Of a stretch of 64,000 nt of DNA, positions 9,235-17,586 are shown piece by piece (positions within the stretch are counted from its first letter, which is position 1; the number at the start of each line of letters is the position of its first letter). The notes under the pieces are model-generated. The model was given only the letters and a program-made list of their open reading frames with translations. It was not told the origin of the DNA and did not search any database. The stretch covers positions 62,001 through 126,000 of the forward strand of contig SUZH01000002.1 of NCBI GenBank assembly GCA_015060045.1, in the 5' to 3' direction. The DNA comes from Rikenellaceae bacterium. Its GTDB lineage: Bacteria > Bacteroidota > Bacteroidia > Bacteroidales > Rikenellaceae. The translations under genes and the position numbers were made by a program.

Positions 9235-9242
9235 CAAAGATA
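9235..9242 (-). promoter_or_regulatory. -7 element almost touching the DUF4491 start
   Basis: Minus strand TATCTTTG, ending 7 bp before the ATG, implying a nearly leaderless mRNA. Confidence 0.6.
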
Positions 9243-9290
9243 AACCCCAAAATCTGAAATTCAAAATTCGCACTTTCATCGCACCAACAA

Positions 9291-9325
9291 GAAGGGCACA
9301 AAGGATTGCTCCTTCATGCCCTTTT
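9291..9325 (-). terminator. Terminator of the DcaP-like porin gene
   Basis: Nested hairpin with outer arms AAGGGCA/TGCCCTT and inner arms AAGGA/TCCTT, just downstream of the stop. The minus side has only a short T-run. Confidence 0.55.
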
Positions 9326-9345
9326 GACTGATCAAAAATCCACCC

Positions 9346-10662
9346 TTAGAAGTGATACATCAACTGGAGGCTGACGCGGTTGGCATGGCCCTTCAGATCA
9401 TCCATATTTTTACGCGAACCATAGAGGTACTCGGCAGCCAACGTACAACGCGGCGAAAGTCCATAAAAGACATTCCCGAAGATATAGCGGCCCTGATGGT
9501 AGGTATCGGCACCCATAAATCCCTTGTCGTGATCAACCTGCACCATCGAGTAACCGCCCGACAGCCAGCAGCGAGGCGAGAGATTGATGCGTGCCGCAGC
9601 CTGCCAGCCCCACATCTTGGGAGCCGCAATCTCCTCACCCGATTCATCCAGTACCAAGTCAAGGCCCGAGCCGGTCAGATCCTGAATATACGGGGTAATG
9701 CCCTTACCGTAGACACCATTCATATAGAAGCGCAACCAATCCCATGCCTTGATCGTACCGCTGAACTGCACGCCCCAACCAAAGAGGCGCTTGTTGTCCT
9801 CGACAACGGCATTGCGAACGTACATATTGCGGAAGACGGCCGATGCACGCAAGTGGCTCGATCGCTCCTCATCCCAGGCATATTGGAAGTAGACCGGGAA
9901 ATCGGGAATGCGCTGACGCATCTTGAGGAACTTCTCATTGTAGGTTGCCGACACATGCGGCATCTCGGCCGCTGCACCCACCGTCAAATGATGATCGGCA
10001 AAGCAATACTCATAACGGATCATCGTGGCAAAGTTGAAGTTATAGGCATTCGGGCCCTGGAAGTCGATCGTAGTAGGAGCTGCCTGCAAGTCACAGAACG
10101 TAGAGACATCTCGACCCAGCGTAAAGCCTAACATCGAGACATATGCCGAACGGATACGCGGTGTATAACTCCCCGCCGAGCCACCCCGGAAGTCGGTATC
10201 CACATAGATAACCACACGTCCAAGCATGTTCGAATTGGCGACACCCTTAAAGTAGAGGCGCGACGTGGAGGCATCCATCAAGAGTTGCTGACGGTTGTTG
10301 TAATTGGCCGTCAGCGGAATGTCGTAGGGGATAAAGTCAAGATTGTCTGAGATGCCGTCAAAATCGTACGAGGCGCGCAGCGCTATAAAACCACCCACAG
10401 CCAGCGAAAAGCGGTTATCGCGCGTAGCAAAAATAAACATCGGACGCTCGGTCTGCTGGAAGCCGTGGCGATGGGTTTCGAGGTAATCCTGCGTGGCATC
10501 GCTCATCAGGTTGAGTTTATCGCAGGCGTCATCTAACGCCACGCTCTCCTCCACACCGATCAGGTAGATGGTAGGGGAATACTCCTCGGCAGGTTGCAGG
10601 TTTTGCGCCGAAGCGGCCGAAGCAACCAGCAACGCCGCCATCAATAGTCGAAAATGTTTCAT
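9346..10662 (-). CDS. DcaP-like outer-membrane porin
   Basis: A 438-residue outer-membrane protein. The start at 10662 is chosen because it opens a signal peptide (MKHFRLLMAALLVASAASA-Q); the frame extends 50 codons upstream but those residues are basic and not signal-like. After a short helical stretch (about 40-70) the chain becomes alternating aromatic strands: FSLAVGGFIALRASYDFDG, RLYFKGVANSNMLGRVVIYVD, and so on. It ends in the typical terminal strand VSLQLMYHF with a final aromatic residue. The pattern fits DcaP-family trimeric porins. The substrate cannot be read from sequence. Single gene, divergent from the phosphoesterase gene. Confidence 0.8.
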   Translation of the reverse strand: MKHFRLLMAALLVASAASAQNLQPAEEYSPTIYLIGVEESVALDDACDKLNLMSDATQDYLETHRHGFQQTERPMFIFATRDNRFSLAVGGFIALRASYDFDGISDNLDFIPYDIPLTANYNNRQQLLMDASTSRLYFKGVANSNMLGRVVIYVDTDFRGGSAGSYTPRIRSAYVSMLGFTLGRDVSTFCDLQAAPTTIDFQGPNAYNFNFATMIRYEYCFADHHLTVGAAAEMPHVSATYNEKFLKMRQRIPDFPVYFQYAWDEERSSHLRASAVFRNMYVRNAVVEDNKRLFGWGVQFSGTIKAWDWLRFYMNGVYGKGITPYIQDLTGSGLDLVLDESGEEIAAPKMWGWQAAARINLSPRCWLSGGYSMVQVDHDKGFMGADTYHQGRYIFGNVFYGLSPRCTLAAEYLYGSRKNMDDLKGHANRVSLQLMYHF

Positions 10663-10797
10663 AAGCCGAAATGATTTGGTTGAATGTTTTCTTATTCGTT
10701 CTTTTTTTGCAGCCCTCCAACGAGGGGCGTTTCGGCTCACATTTTTGCAAGATATGTGCCAAAGATGAAGTTCGGAGCAGGATCCTCGGGCGCAGCT

Positions 10798-10829
10798 TTT
10801 GTAGAAGCACAATTTTTTCGCTATCTTTG
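10798..10829 (+). promoter_or_regulatory. Promoter touching the phosphoesterase start codon
   Basis: TTTG at 10798-10801, 20-nt spacer, TATCTTTG at 10822-10829. The first in-frame ATG is at 10835, so the transcript would be leaderless or would use the ATG at 10844 or 10850. Confidence 0.7.
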
Positions 10830-10834
10830 TTCCT

Positions 10835-11995
10835 ATGTTAGGAATGGTGATGTCTTTGGTGGTCTACGGCCTCCTGATGCGCGATGTGCTGTTACTGCGT
10901 AAACTCCGCCAAACGGGTGACGCAGCGCATGCACGTCGTCGTTTGGTGCGTCTGCTGCTGGTCGCCGACCTTCTACCCATACTCCTTATGGTGGGGTACT
11001 TGTTCGACAATCCACCGATCGTGATGCGCGCTTCGATGTGGGTCACCTGGACGTGGATGGTCATTACCGCCCTGCGTTTAAGCTACACCTTTTTCGCCCG
11101 ATTCGTGCATCGTTGGGTGGGATATGCCGTAGCCTTTATAGCAGTCGGCATCCTCATCTATGGCGCTGCGTGGGGACGATGCAACCTCCGCACCGAGCAG
11201 GTTGAGATCTGTTCCGAACGGCTTCCCGTCGCTTTTGACGGCTACCACATCGCCTTTTTCAGCGACCTGCACCTCGGTTCATTGGTGAACACCAAGCGGG
11301 AAGTGGAGCAAGTGGTAGAGCGCATCAACGCCCTGCAACCTGACGTAGTATTCTTTGGTGGCGATCTGGTCAATATCCGCCACTCGGAGTTGGACGAAGT
11401 TGCTACGCGCCTATTAAAAGGGATTCACGCGCCGGTCTATGCGGTTATCGGCAACCATGACGTGGGCACCTATATACAAGATTCGGTCGCGTTACCTTAT
11501 GCCGTAAGCTACGAGCGACTCTTGGCCCAGCAAAAGGCGATGGGGTGGTCGGTGATGCAAGATACAACCATCTACCTCAAAAGAGGATGCGACTCGATCT
11601 CACTATCGGGCTTTGCCTACAATCCCGACTTTAAGGAGGAGCGCCACGACCGCGATCTACCCATGTCGGGAGCCGACAAGGGATATTGCGACGTACCGGC
11701 CGATCTCTACAACATTACGTTGGTGCATGTTCCGCAGCACTGGGAGGAGATTTTGCGACGAGGCTATGGTGATCTGACCTTATCAGGCCACACTCACGCC
11801 ATGCAGTTCAAACTCCGCACGGGAAGGGGTCGCGGCATCTCACCGGCACGCCTGATCTATCCCCGTTGGAGTGGCCGCTACGACACGAACGGGCGCACAC
11901 TTTACATCAACGACGGCATTGGCTACGTAGCCTATCCGATGCGCATCGGAGCCCGTCCAGAAATCACGTTAATAACTCTAAAACGATGCGAATAA
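10835..11995 (+). CDS. Membrane-anchored metallophosphoesterase
   Basis: A 386-residue protein with three to four N-terminal membrane helices (about 1-20, 38-58, 66-86, 94-112) and a calcineurin-like phosphoesterase domain. Metal-binding motifs appear in order: FFSDLHLG (Asp144, His146), FFGGDLVN (Asp177), IGNHDV (Asn207, His208) and a C-terminal SGHTHAMQ. The architecture resembles YkuE/LpxH-like enzymes that act on membrane-linked phosphate esters; the substrate is not defined. Three nearby starts are possible (10835, 10844, 10850) because the promoter ends 5 bp before the first. The 3' end overlaps the next gene by 10 bp, implying translational coupling. Confidence 0.88.
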   Translation: MLGMVMSLVVYGLLMRDVLLLRKLRQTGDAAHARRRLVRLLLVADLLPILLMVGYLFDNPPIVMRASMWVTWTWMVITALRLSYTFFARFVHRWVGYAVAFIAVGILIYGAAWGRCNLRTEQVEICSERLPVAFDGYHIAFFSDLHLGSLVNTKREVEQVVERINALQPDVVFFGGDLVNIRHSELDEVATRLLKGIHAPVYAVIGNHDVGTYIQDSVALPYAVSYERLLAQQKAMGWSVMQDTTIYLKRGCDSISLSGFAYNPDFKEERHDRDLPMSGADKGYCDVPADLYNITLVHVPQHWEEILRRGYGDLTLSGHTHAMQFKLRTGRGRGISPARLIYPRWSGRYDTNGRTLYINDGIGYVAYPMRIGARPEITLITLKRCE

Positions 11996-13014
11996 CTCTT
12001 TCATACGCAACCTCTAACGATGGTTACCTCGATGATTGCTCGAACGATCGACTGATGCTCTCCACCCCCGAAGATTGGGAGGCGGTCTATCAGTTACGCA
12101 GCGAACAGGATGCCATCCTTATTGGCGCCGAAACGCTGCGTCGAGATAACCCGTCACTCAAGCTTGTCCCCATCCGCGTGGTGGTATCACGCACGGGCAA
12201 TCTCGACCCTGCGGCTCGCTTTTTTACCGTCGGCGAGGCGCATCGCATCGTCTTTACCGAGCAGCCTAATCCGGCTCTGGAGCAAGTTGCAGAGGTGATT
12301 GTATGTGAGAAGGGGATTACAGCACGACGCATCGTCACCGAGTTGGAGCGTCGCGGAGTAAACAGGCTGATGGTGGAAGGTGGTGCCAAGACATTGCAAC
12401 TCTTTCTGAGCGAAGAGCTGGCCGATGTGGTCCGTACGGCCGTCAATCCGTCGATCACGGTCGGGGAACGCGGATATGCGCCATTCCGCTTTACGGCACC
12501 CGATACAGCACAGCAACAGACCGAAAACCTGGGAGGCATGGTGGTAACCACTACTACGCTTCATCCCGACCACACGGAGGAGGATTTACACGAACTGACA
12601 GCCGCAATCGACGAGAGCCGTCACTGTACACCGGACGCCGGCTCTTACTGTGTCGGAGCGGTTATCGTCACCGCGGACGGACAACGTTTCACGGGCTACA
12701 CACATGAAACATCGCCCACGCATCATGCCGAGCAGGAGGCGCTCAAAAAGGCCACAGAAGCGGGTGCCAAGCTGCGTGGTGCGACAATCTACGCTTCGAT
12801 GGAGCCGTGCACACAACGCAAAAGTGAGCCCAAGAGCTGTACACGACTTATTATAGAGCATGGCTTGACAAAGGTGGTTTTCGCCTGCTATGAGCCGAAT
12901 AAATTTGTGTGTTGTGAAGGCGCTTGCACCCTGCGTGCTGCCGGTATCGAGGTGCGCGTCTATCCCGATTTAGCCGAGGAGGTACTCAAGATCAACGGCC
13001 ACCATTGGCAATAG
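11986..13014 (+). CDS. RibD-like bifunctional protein with reversed domain order
   Basis: A 342-residue protein. Residues 1-190 match the RibD C-terminal (dihydrofolate-reductase-like) reductase: LSYATSNDGYL, ILIGAETLRRDNPSL, RLMVEGGAKT. Residues 205-342 match a CDA-fold deaminase with zinc motifs HAE (247-249) and PCTQRKSEPKSC (Cys275, Cys285). Canonical RibD has deaminase first, so the order is swapped. The deaminase end (TKVVFACYEPNKF) looks more like the branch of riboflavin-type deaminases seen in secondary metabolism than housekeeping RibD. A role in pyrimidine/flavin-type deamination plus ring reduction is inferred. The start at 11986 gives a 10-bp overlap with the phosphoesterase gene; the longer frame start at 11866 lies well inside that gene and is rejected. 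Confidence 0.8.
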   Translation: MRITLSYATSNDGYLDDCSNDRLMLSTPEDWEAVYQLRSEQDAILIGAETLRRDNPSLKLVPIRVVVSRTGNLDPAARFFTVGEAHRIVFTEQPNPALEQVAEVIVCEKGITARRIVTELERRGVNRLMVEGGAKTLQLFLSEELADVVRTAVNPSITVGERGYAPFRFTAPDTAQQQTENLGGMVVTTTTLHPDHTEEDLHELTAAIDESRHCTPDAGSYCVGAVIVTADGQRFTGYTHETSPTHHAEQEALKKATEAGAKLRGATIYASMEPCTQRKSEPKSCTRLIIEHGLTKVVFACYEPNKFVCCEGACTLRAAGIEVRVYPDLAEEVLKINGHHWQ

Positions 13015-13036
13015 CCAATACACCGAGCATCAAACA

Positions 13037-13070
13037 AAAAGCGAGGGGTGAGCAGCACGCTCACCCCTTC
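13037..13070. terminator. Bidirectional terminator
   Basis: Hairpin with arms AGGGGTGAGC and GCTCACCCCT between convergent genes; the minus-strand side is followed by a T-run. Confidence 0.7.
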
Positions 13071-13084
13071 ATTCGACACATCAA

Positions 13085-16000
13085 TTAACGAGGACCAAAG
13101 CCTCCGCCGCCTCCCGGAGGAGGCCCCATCATCCGGCGGTGCTGTCGGAACTCTTGCTGCCCCGAACTTTCATAATCTGACATATTGCGTGAACCCTTCT
13201 TACCGAAGAGACGCAGGTTGTAAGTGAATTGCAACATATAGTAACGACCCATCGAAAGGTTCGTCGTATTCTGCGTATAACCCGAGCCGGTCGAGCGCGA
13301 GAAGGCAACACTATTCTCATTCAAGAGGTCATTCACGCCAATCAAAATCTCGCCTCGCTTATTCTTGAAAATCTTCTTACCGAGGTAGATATTGCAGATC
13401 AGATAATCCTCGTTGTAATCATTCGTAATACCGAGGTACTGCGAATAGGCAGCGTTGGCCGTGAAGGTGATATCCCACGGGAGGATAAACTTCATCGCCG
13501 CATTGGCCGTATGGCTGAAGTACTTATTCTTCGCACCGGCTGCAGCCAGCGAGTTGGTCGCCTCGTTGTAATTACCGTTCCACGAGAGGGTGAAATCGAC
13601 ATTCTCCGAGATATTCGATCCCAATACGGCTCGGAAGAAGTAGCCCATATTCTCGGCATTGTTCTTCTCGCCACCCGAGATAACGCCATCAGTAGAAACC
13701 ATACCGCCAACCATCGAAGGGGTTTTCGAGTAGTTCACGCCACCCATCATATTGAAGTTCGACTTGAGGAACGAAATAGGCGTACCGTACATCAACATCG
13801 TCATCAGACTCCACTGACCATCCAGGTTCACCGGCTGCGAGAAGTAGTTCGGTGTATAGGTGGTCGTCGTACCCTCCGAATCTGTCAGCGAGATCTCGAT
13901 CGGATTCTCGCGCGTCGATTGCACGAGGTGCGTCGCCGTCATATTTTGCGTCTTGTTCCACGAGAACATCCACATGAACGTACGACCCTTCTCCAAGCTC
14001 GAGTGCGTATAGTGGAAGTTGATGTTATGGTTGTACGAGGGCTTCAGGTAGGGGTTACCGCGCGAAATATTCTGGGCATTCGACACATCGAAAATATTCT
14101 GCAGATTCTCGATATTGGGCGTACCCGTATTCGAGCGGACAAACAAACGCAACGAATTCTGCTGATTCGGCTGCAACTGACCCATCATGAAGTAGGTAAA
14201 GTTGTTGTAATCGTGCTTGATCGGGCGGTTATCGCCCACCACTTGACCGCTGAGCACCTCGCCCTCCAAGCGCGAAGCCTGGTAATAGACATTGGCAACA
14301 AACGTATTGCGATTCTTCGAGTAGCGGAAACCCGGACCTACGCGATGCTCCATATTCGAGCGCTCGAAGTTGCTCGACAAAGCAGGGTCGGGCAGCAGTC
14401 CGGCAATGGAGAAATCCTCACCCGTAATATAGGTCGATCGGTCGTTCGTGTCGCTCTGGTAATCGGCACGATACTGCAGGCTTACCTGTGCATATTTTGC
14501 CACCGGCTCCGTGTAGGTAATCTCGCCCTGCATATCAAAACTCGTCGTCGGGAAGATGTTACGCAGGTAGCGCAGATCGGAGTACGGTCCCGCATTCCAA
14601 TTCCACACGTCACCGCCCTCAGGACGATCCTGCAGGGTACCCAGCTGGTTCGACCACGAACTACTCTTATTATCGCGATCGCCATAGCGAACATTACCAT
14701 TGACCGTCAACGTGCGACCATCCTTACCAAGCTTGGCTCGATAAACCACACGCGTATTGAGGTTATAACCCTTACGATCAGCCTCATTGAAGTTATCCGT
14801 GTAGCTGTAGCCGCCACCGCCCTCCTCGGGAGCACCGAACTGCCAGCCGTAGGTATTCGATAGGGGATTGTTCGATTGGAAGCTGAACGAGGGGCGGATC
14901 ATGAGGTTGTGGTTCTCGTTGATCTTCCACTCAATACGGGCATTGAAACGGTGGTTATAGGCTGCTGTTTCCGACTCACCACGCGTCAACAACGTATCGG
15001 GCAACATCGGTGCCTCGTACCACTTCTCGACCGTCGTGCGGTTGTCCGTATTCGTGTTGTTGAAGAAGTAGCTACCCTGGAAGGTTACCTGATCCTTTTT
15101 GCCCCACTGATTCGAGTAGTTCAAGCCGATGGCGTTAACCTTTGCGATACCGCTCTGCGGACGCATCATGTAGGCACCTACGCCACCACGACGGCCACCG
15201 CCGCCACCCGAGACACCCAGGATATCCTCGAATGAGAAGTTTTGCTGATTGACATTGTTAAAGAGTGCCAACACCGATAGGCGGCTCGAGCCATTGAAGA
15301 GGTTCACATTACCACCTGCGAGGTACTTGAATCGATCCTCGGCTCCATCCTCGGCGTCGTAGCCCACACCGGCATAGACCTTACCGAACTGACCCTGGCG
15401 CATGTTGCTGCGCGTCACAATGTTGAGTGCCTTGTAGCCCTCACCGTCGTCCATACCCGAGAACTCGGCAGCATCCGACAGCTTGTTGTAGACCTCGATG
15501 CGATCCACCGTCTCGGCCGGCAACGACTTAATGGCCGTCGTCACATCCTCGCCAAAGAACTCCTTACCATCAACGAAGATCTTCTTAACCTCCTCGCCTT
15601 GCGTCTCGACCTTACCGTCCGTCACCGTGATACCGGGCATCTTCTTCAGCAGACCCTCCACATCGGCATCGTTCGTCACCTTAAAAGCGCTGGCGTTGTA
15701 GCTGATCGTGTCGCCCTTCTGCGAGGCGCGAATCGCCTTCACCTCCTTCACAACCGACTCGATCGCAACACCGGGTTTCAACTCTATCTGCCCCAGATCG
15801 ATCTTCGGTTTATCTACTTTGATGGTTGCTTCGTGATTGTTGTAACCCATGAACGAAATGGTGAGTTGATACTCGCCATAGGGGAGTGCTGCAGTAGTAA
15901 ACTTACCCCCGTAACCGGTGGTCGTATGTTGTGCTTTTTCGGGATTATCCGCCGGAGCCACGGCCACGACAGCTCCAATGACCGTCTCTTTGGTCTCGGC

Positions 16001-16090
16001 ATCGAACACAGCAGCCGTAATTGTACCGCGTTGTGCGTAGCCCACAAGGGCCATGATTGACATCATGCATGTCAAAAGCAAGTGTTTCAT
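13085..16090 (-). CDS. TonB-dependent-receptor-like outer-membrane barrel protein
   Basis: A 1001-residue outer-membrane protein. Signal peptide MKHLLLTCMMSIMALVGYA fixes the start at 16090. A carboxypeptidase-regulatory-like domain follows (about 20-105, TAAVFDAETKETVIGAVV). Then comes a plug-like region with KEVKAIRASQKGDTISYNASAF and LLKKMPGITVTDG, and a long barrel of the outer-membrane beta-barrel family 3 type (PF14905-like). The C-terminus is glycine/proline rich (PPPGGGGGFGPR) rather than a terminal aromatic strand, which is common in this subfamily. No SusD partner is adjacent, so it is not a canonical glycan importer. The Spy-like gene and a LytS/LytTR pair lie upstream on the same strand. 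Confidence 0.85.
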   Translation of the reverse strand: MKHLLLTCMMSIMALVGYAQRGTITAAVFDAETKETVIGAVVAVAPADNPEKAQHTTTGYGGKFTTAALPYGEYQLTISFMGYNNHEATIKVDKPKIDLGQIELKPGVAIESVVKEVKAIRASQKGDTISYNASAFKVTNDADVEGLLKKMPGITVTDGKVETQGEEVKKIFVDGKEFFGEDVTTAIKSLPAETVDRIEVYNKLSDAAEFSGMDDGEGYKALNIVTRSNMRQGQFGKVYAGVGYDAEDGAEDRFKYLAGGNVNLFNGSSRLSVLALFNNVNQQNFSFEDILGVSGGGGGRRGGVGAYMMRPQSGIAKVNAIGLNYSNQWGKKDQVTFQGSYFFNNTNTDNRTTVEKWYEAPMLPDTLLTRGESETAAYNHRFNARIEWKINENHNLMIRPSFSFQSNNPLSNTYGWQFGAPEEGGGGYSYTDNFNEADRKGYNLNTRVVYRAKLGKDGRTLTVNGNVRYGDRDNKSSSWSNQLGTLQDRPEGGDVWNWNAGPYSDLRYLRNIFPTTSFDMQGEITYTEPVAKYAQVSLQYRADYQSDTNDRSTYITGEDFSIAGLLPDPALSSNFERSNMEHRVGPGFRYSKNRNTFVANVYYQASRLEGEVLSGQVVGDNRPIKHDYNNFTYFMMGQLQPNQQNSLRLFVRSNTGTPNIENLQNIFDVSNAQNISRGNPYLKPSYNHNINFHYTHSSLEKGRTFMWMFSWNKTQNMTATHLVQSTRENPIEISLTDSEGTTTTYTPNYFSQPVNLDGQWSLMTMLMYGTPISFLKSNFNMMGGVNYSKTPSMVGGMVSTDGVISGGEKNNAENMGYFFRAVLGSNISENVDFTLSWNGNYNEATNSLAAAGAKNKYFSHTANAAMKFILPWDITFTANAAYSQYLGITNDYNEDYLICNIYLGKKIFKNKRGEILIGVNDLLNENSVAFSRSTGSGYTQNTTNLSMGRYYMLQFTYNLRLFGKKGSRNMSDYESSGQQEFRQHRRMMGPPPGGGGGFGPR

Positions 16091-16180
16091 CTCTCTGTTC
16101 TCTTTGTTCGATTTGCGATGGTGGTATGCGAAAGTAACGATTTTTCTTTGATAATATTTTTCACCAAAGGTGAATCGCCA

Positions 16181-16218
16181 AAAATGGGGTGTCAATCGCC
16201 CGACTGACACCCCATTTT
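16181..16218 (-). terminator. Terminator after the Spy-like gene
   Basis: Fourteen-base arms AAAATGGGGTGTCA/TGACACCCCATTTT. It lies 7 bp after the stop codon and would separate this gene from the barrel gene. Confidence 0.75.
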
Positions 16219-16224
16219 ATACTT

Positions 16225-16713
16225 TTAATGACGTTTCATGCCACCTTTATGCCCTTTCTTACCGACTTGCTGGCCATAACGACCGCCTTGGCCGTGTTGC
16301 ATTTTCGGTATTTGACGACCGCCGTGGTCGAGGTGTGAAGCGTGTCCTCCACGGTAATCGCGACCCCGGTCATCGAGCTGCAACCACTTGCGATATTGTC
16401 TCTCGGAAAGGACACGGCGGTAACGTGCTGCAACCTCACGACGCATGGCGTCTCTCACGCCGCGTTCACTCGCATAGGCACCATATTGCATGCGTTGCAT
16501 CTGCTTGGCCCACGCCAACTGAATGGCATAAACCTGCTTGGCTTGTCGTTTCGACAGATCCAGGGCATACACTAAACGCTCGGTTTGACGAGCAGCCATC
16601 TGCTCGGCTGCGAATTGCACGCTGCGATCTACTCTTTGCAGGGGGCGAGCCATCGACTCCACACCCAGCACCATCATCATGGCTGCAATAGCCATCCATA
16701 CCATCTTTTTCAT
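16225..16713 (-). CDS. Spy/CpxP-like small secreted protein
   Basis: A 162-residue secreted protein with signal peptide (about 1-22, MKKMVWMAIAAMMMVLGVES). The body is helical with two repeats of an L-[ST]-x-x-Q type motif, LDLSKRQAKQVYAIQ and RYRRVLSERQYRKWLQL, the hallmark of Spy/CpxP-like periplasmic proteins. The tail is rich in Gly, His, Lys and Arg (GGHASHLDHGGRQ...GKKGHKGGMKRH) and could bind metal, which is inference. It lies between a LytTR regulator gene (upstream) and an outer-membrane barrel gene (downstream), each on the same strand. Its promoter element TAATTTTG lies 52 bp upstream and a strong terminator follows. Confidence 0.75.
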   Translation of the reverse strand: MKKMVWMAIAAMMMVLGVESMARPLQRVDRSVQFAAEQMAARQTERLVYALDLSKRQAKQVYAIQLAWAKQMQRMQYGAYASERGVRDAMRREVAARYRRVLSERQYRKWLQLDDRGRDYRGGHASHLDHGGRQIPKMQHGQGGRYGQQVGKKGHKGGMKRH

Positions 16714-16764
16714 AATTTTAAGGTTTTAAGTGTGTTTGCATCTATATAACGCACCACACATCCC

Positions 16765-16772
16765 CAAAATTA
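16765..16772 (-). promoter_or_regulatory. -7 element of the Spy-like gene
   Basis: Minus strand TAATTTTG, about 52 bp before the ATG. A GC-rich 7-bp hairpin (GCGCCCG/CGGGCGC, 16788-16805) lies upstream of it, after the LytTR stop codon. Confidence 0.45.
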
Positions 16773-16812
16773 CAAATCGATGGTCAAGCGCCCGATTCCG
16801 GGCGCGAAGCGG

Positions 16813-17571
16813 CTATTCCGAGGCGCGAACCGACCTGAGCCAAGCCTTAAATTCGGGCACGCGGGCCTTGGAAATGATGATTCGCTCGGGAGTTTCCACC
16901 GTCAATGCGAGCGACAAGCGGCTACCAAACCAGACCGTAATCTCCTGCACGGCACGGCGCGCAATGATGAATTGGCGATTGGCTCGGAAGAAGTCCGAAG
17001 CGGGCAGTTGTGCCTGCAGGGTCTCCAACGTACGGTCGATGGGGTAGCTCTCCCCCTGGAAATCATAGGCCATCACCCGCTCGTTGGCCGTATAGCAGAA
17101 GGCGATCTGATCGCGATGAAGCGGAATAATCTTGTCGCGCTGGTGGATGAGGAACGTCTCCTCGTACTCCTTCACAGCCTGCTTAATGCGCGGCGTATAG
17201 GAGGTGCGCTCGTTACCCGTCAGACGTTGCAATTTCTCTAATGCACGTTTCACATCATCCACGGCAATCGGTTTCAGCAGATAGTCGATGCTACACAAGC
17301 GGAAGGCCTCCAGCGCATATTGATCATAGGCCGTTGTAAAGATCACGGGAGCCGTAATGTCGACACGATCCAGGATGCGGAACGATTCGCCATCGGCCAG
17401 GTGGATATCCATAAAGAGCAGGTCGGGCTGCGGATTATTGCGCAACCAATCGGCACTCTCCTCGATGCTTTCGAGCACCTCCAACACCTGGATCGAGGGA
17501 TCAATCTCGCGTAAAATGGCTTGCAGGTTTTGAGCAGCAGCCGTTTCGTCTTCTATAATCAGGACTTTCAT
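16813..17571 (-). CDS. LytTR-family response regulator
   Basis: A 252-residue response regulator. The receiver domain (1-120) shows the acidic pair in IEDE, phospho-acceptor Asp55 (LLFMDIHL), TTAYDQYALEAF and Lys100 in LKPI. The DNA-binding LytTR domain (about 140-245) contains RDKIIPLHRDQIAFCYT and FFRANRQFIIARRAV. It lies 15 bp after the LytS-type kinase gene, its presumed partner. Such pairs are common in Bacteroidetes and control envelope or surface functions. The nearby Spy-like and barrel genes are possible targets, which is inference from position only. Confidence 0.93.
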   Translation of the reverse strand: MKVLIIEDETAAAQNLQAILREIDPSIQVLEVLESIEESADWLRNNPQPDLLFMDIHLADGESFRILDRVDITAPVIFTTAYDQYALEAFRLCSIDYLLKPIAVDDVKRALEKLQRLTGNERTSYTPRIKQAVKEYEETFLIHQRDKIIPLHRDQIAFCYTANERVMAYDFQGESYPIDRTLETLQAQLPASDFFRANRQFIIARRAVQEITVWFGSRLSLALTVETPERIIISKARVPEFKAWLRSVRASE

Positions 17572-17586
17572 CTTCTTCTCGCGTTT

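Noticed and set aside
13229..14863. 544-codon frame opposite the outer-membrane barrel gene
   Set aside because: Codon-bias shadow of the barrel gene; no family pattern.
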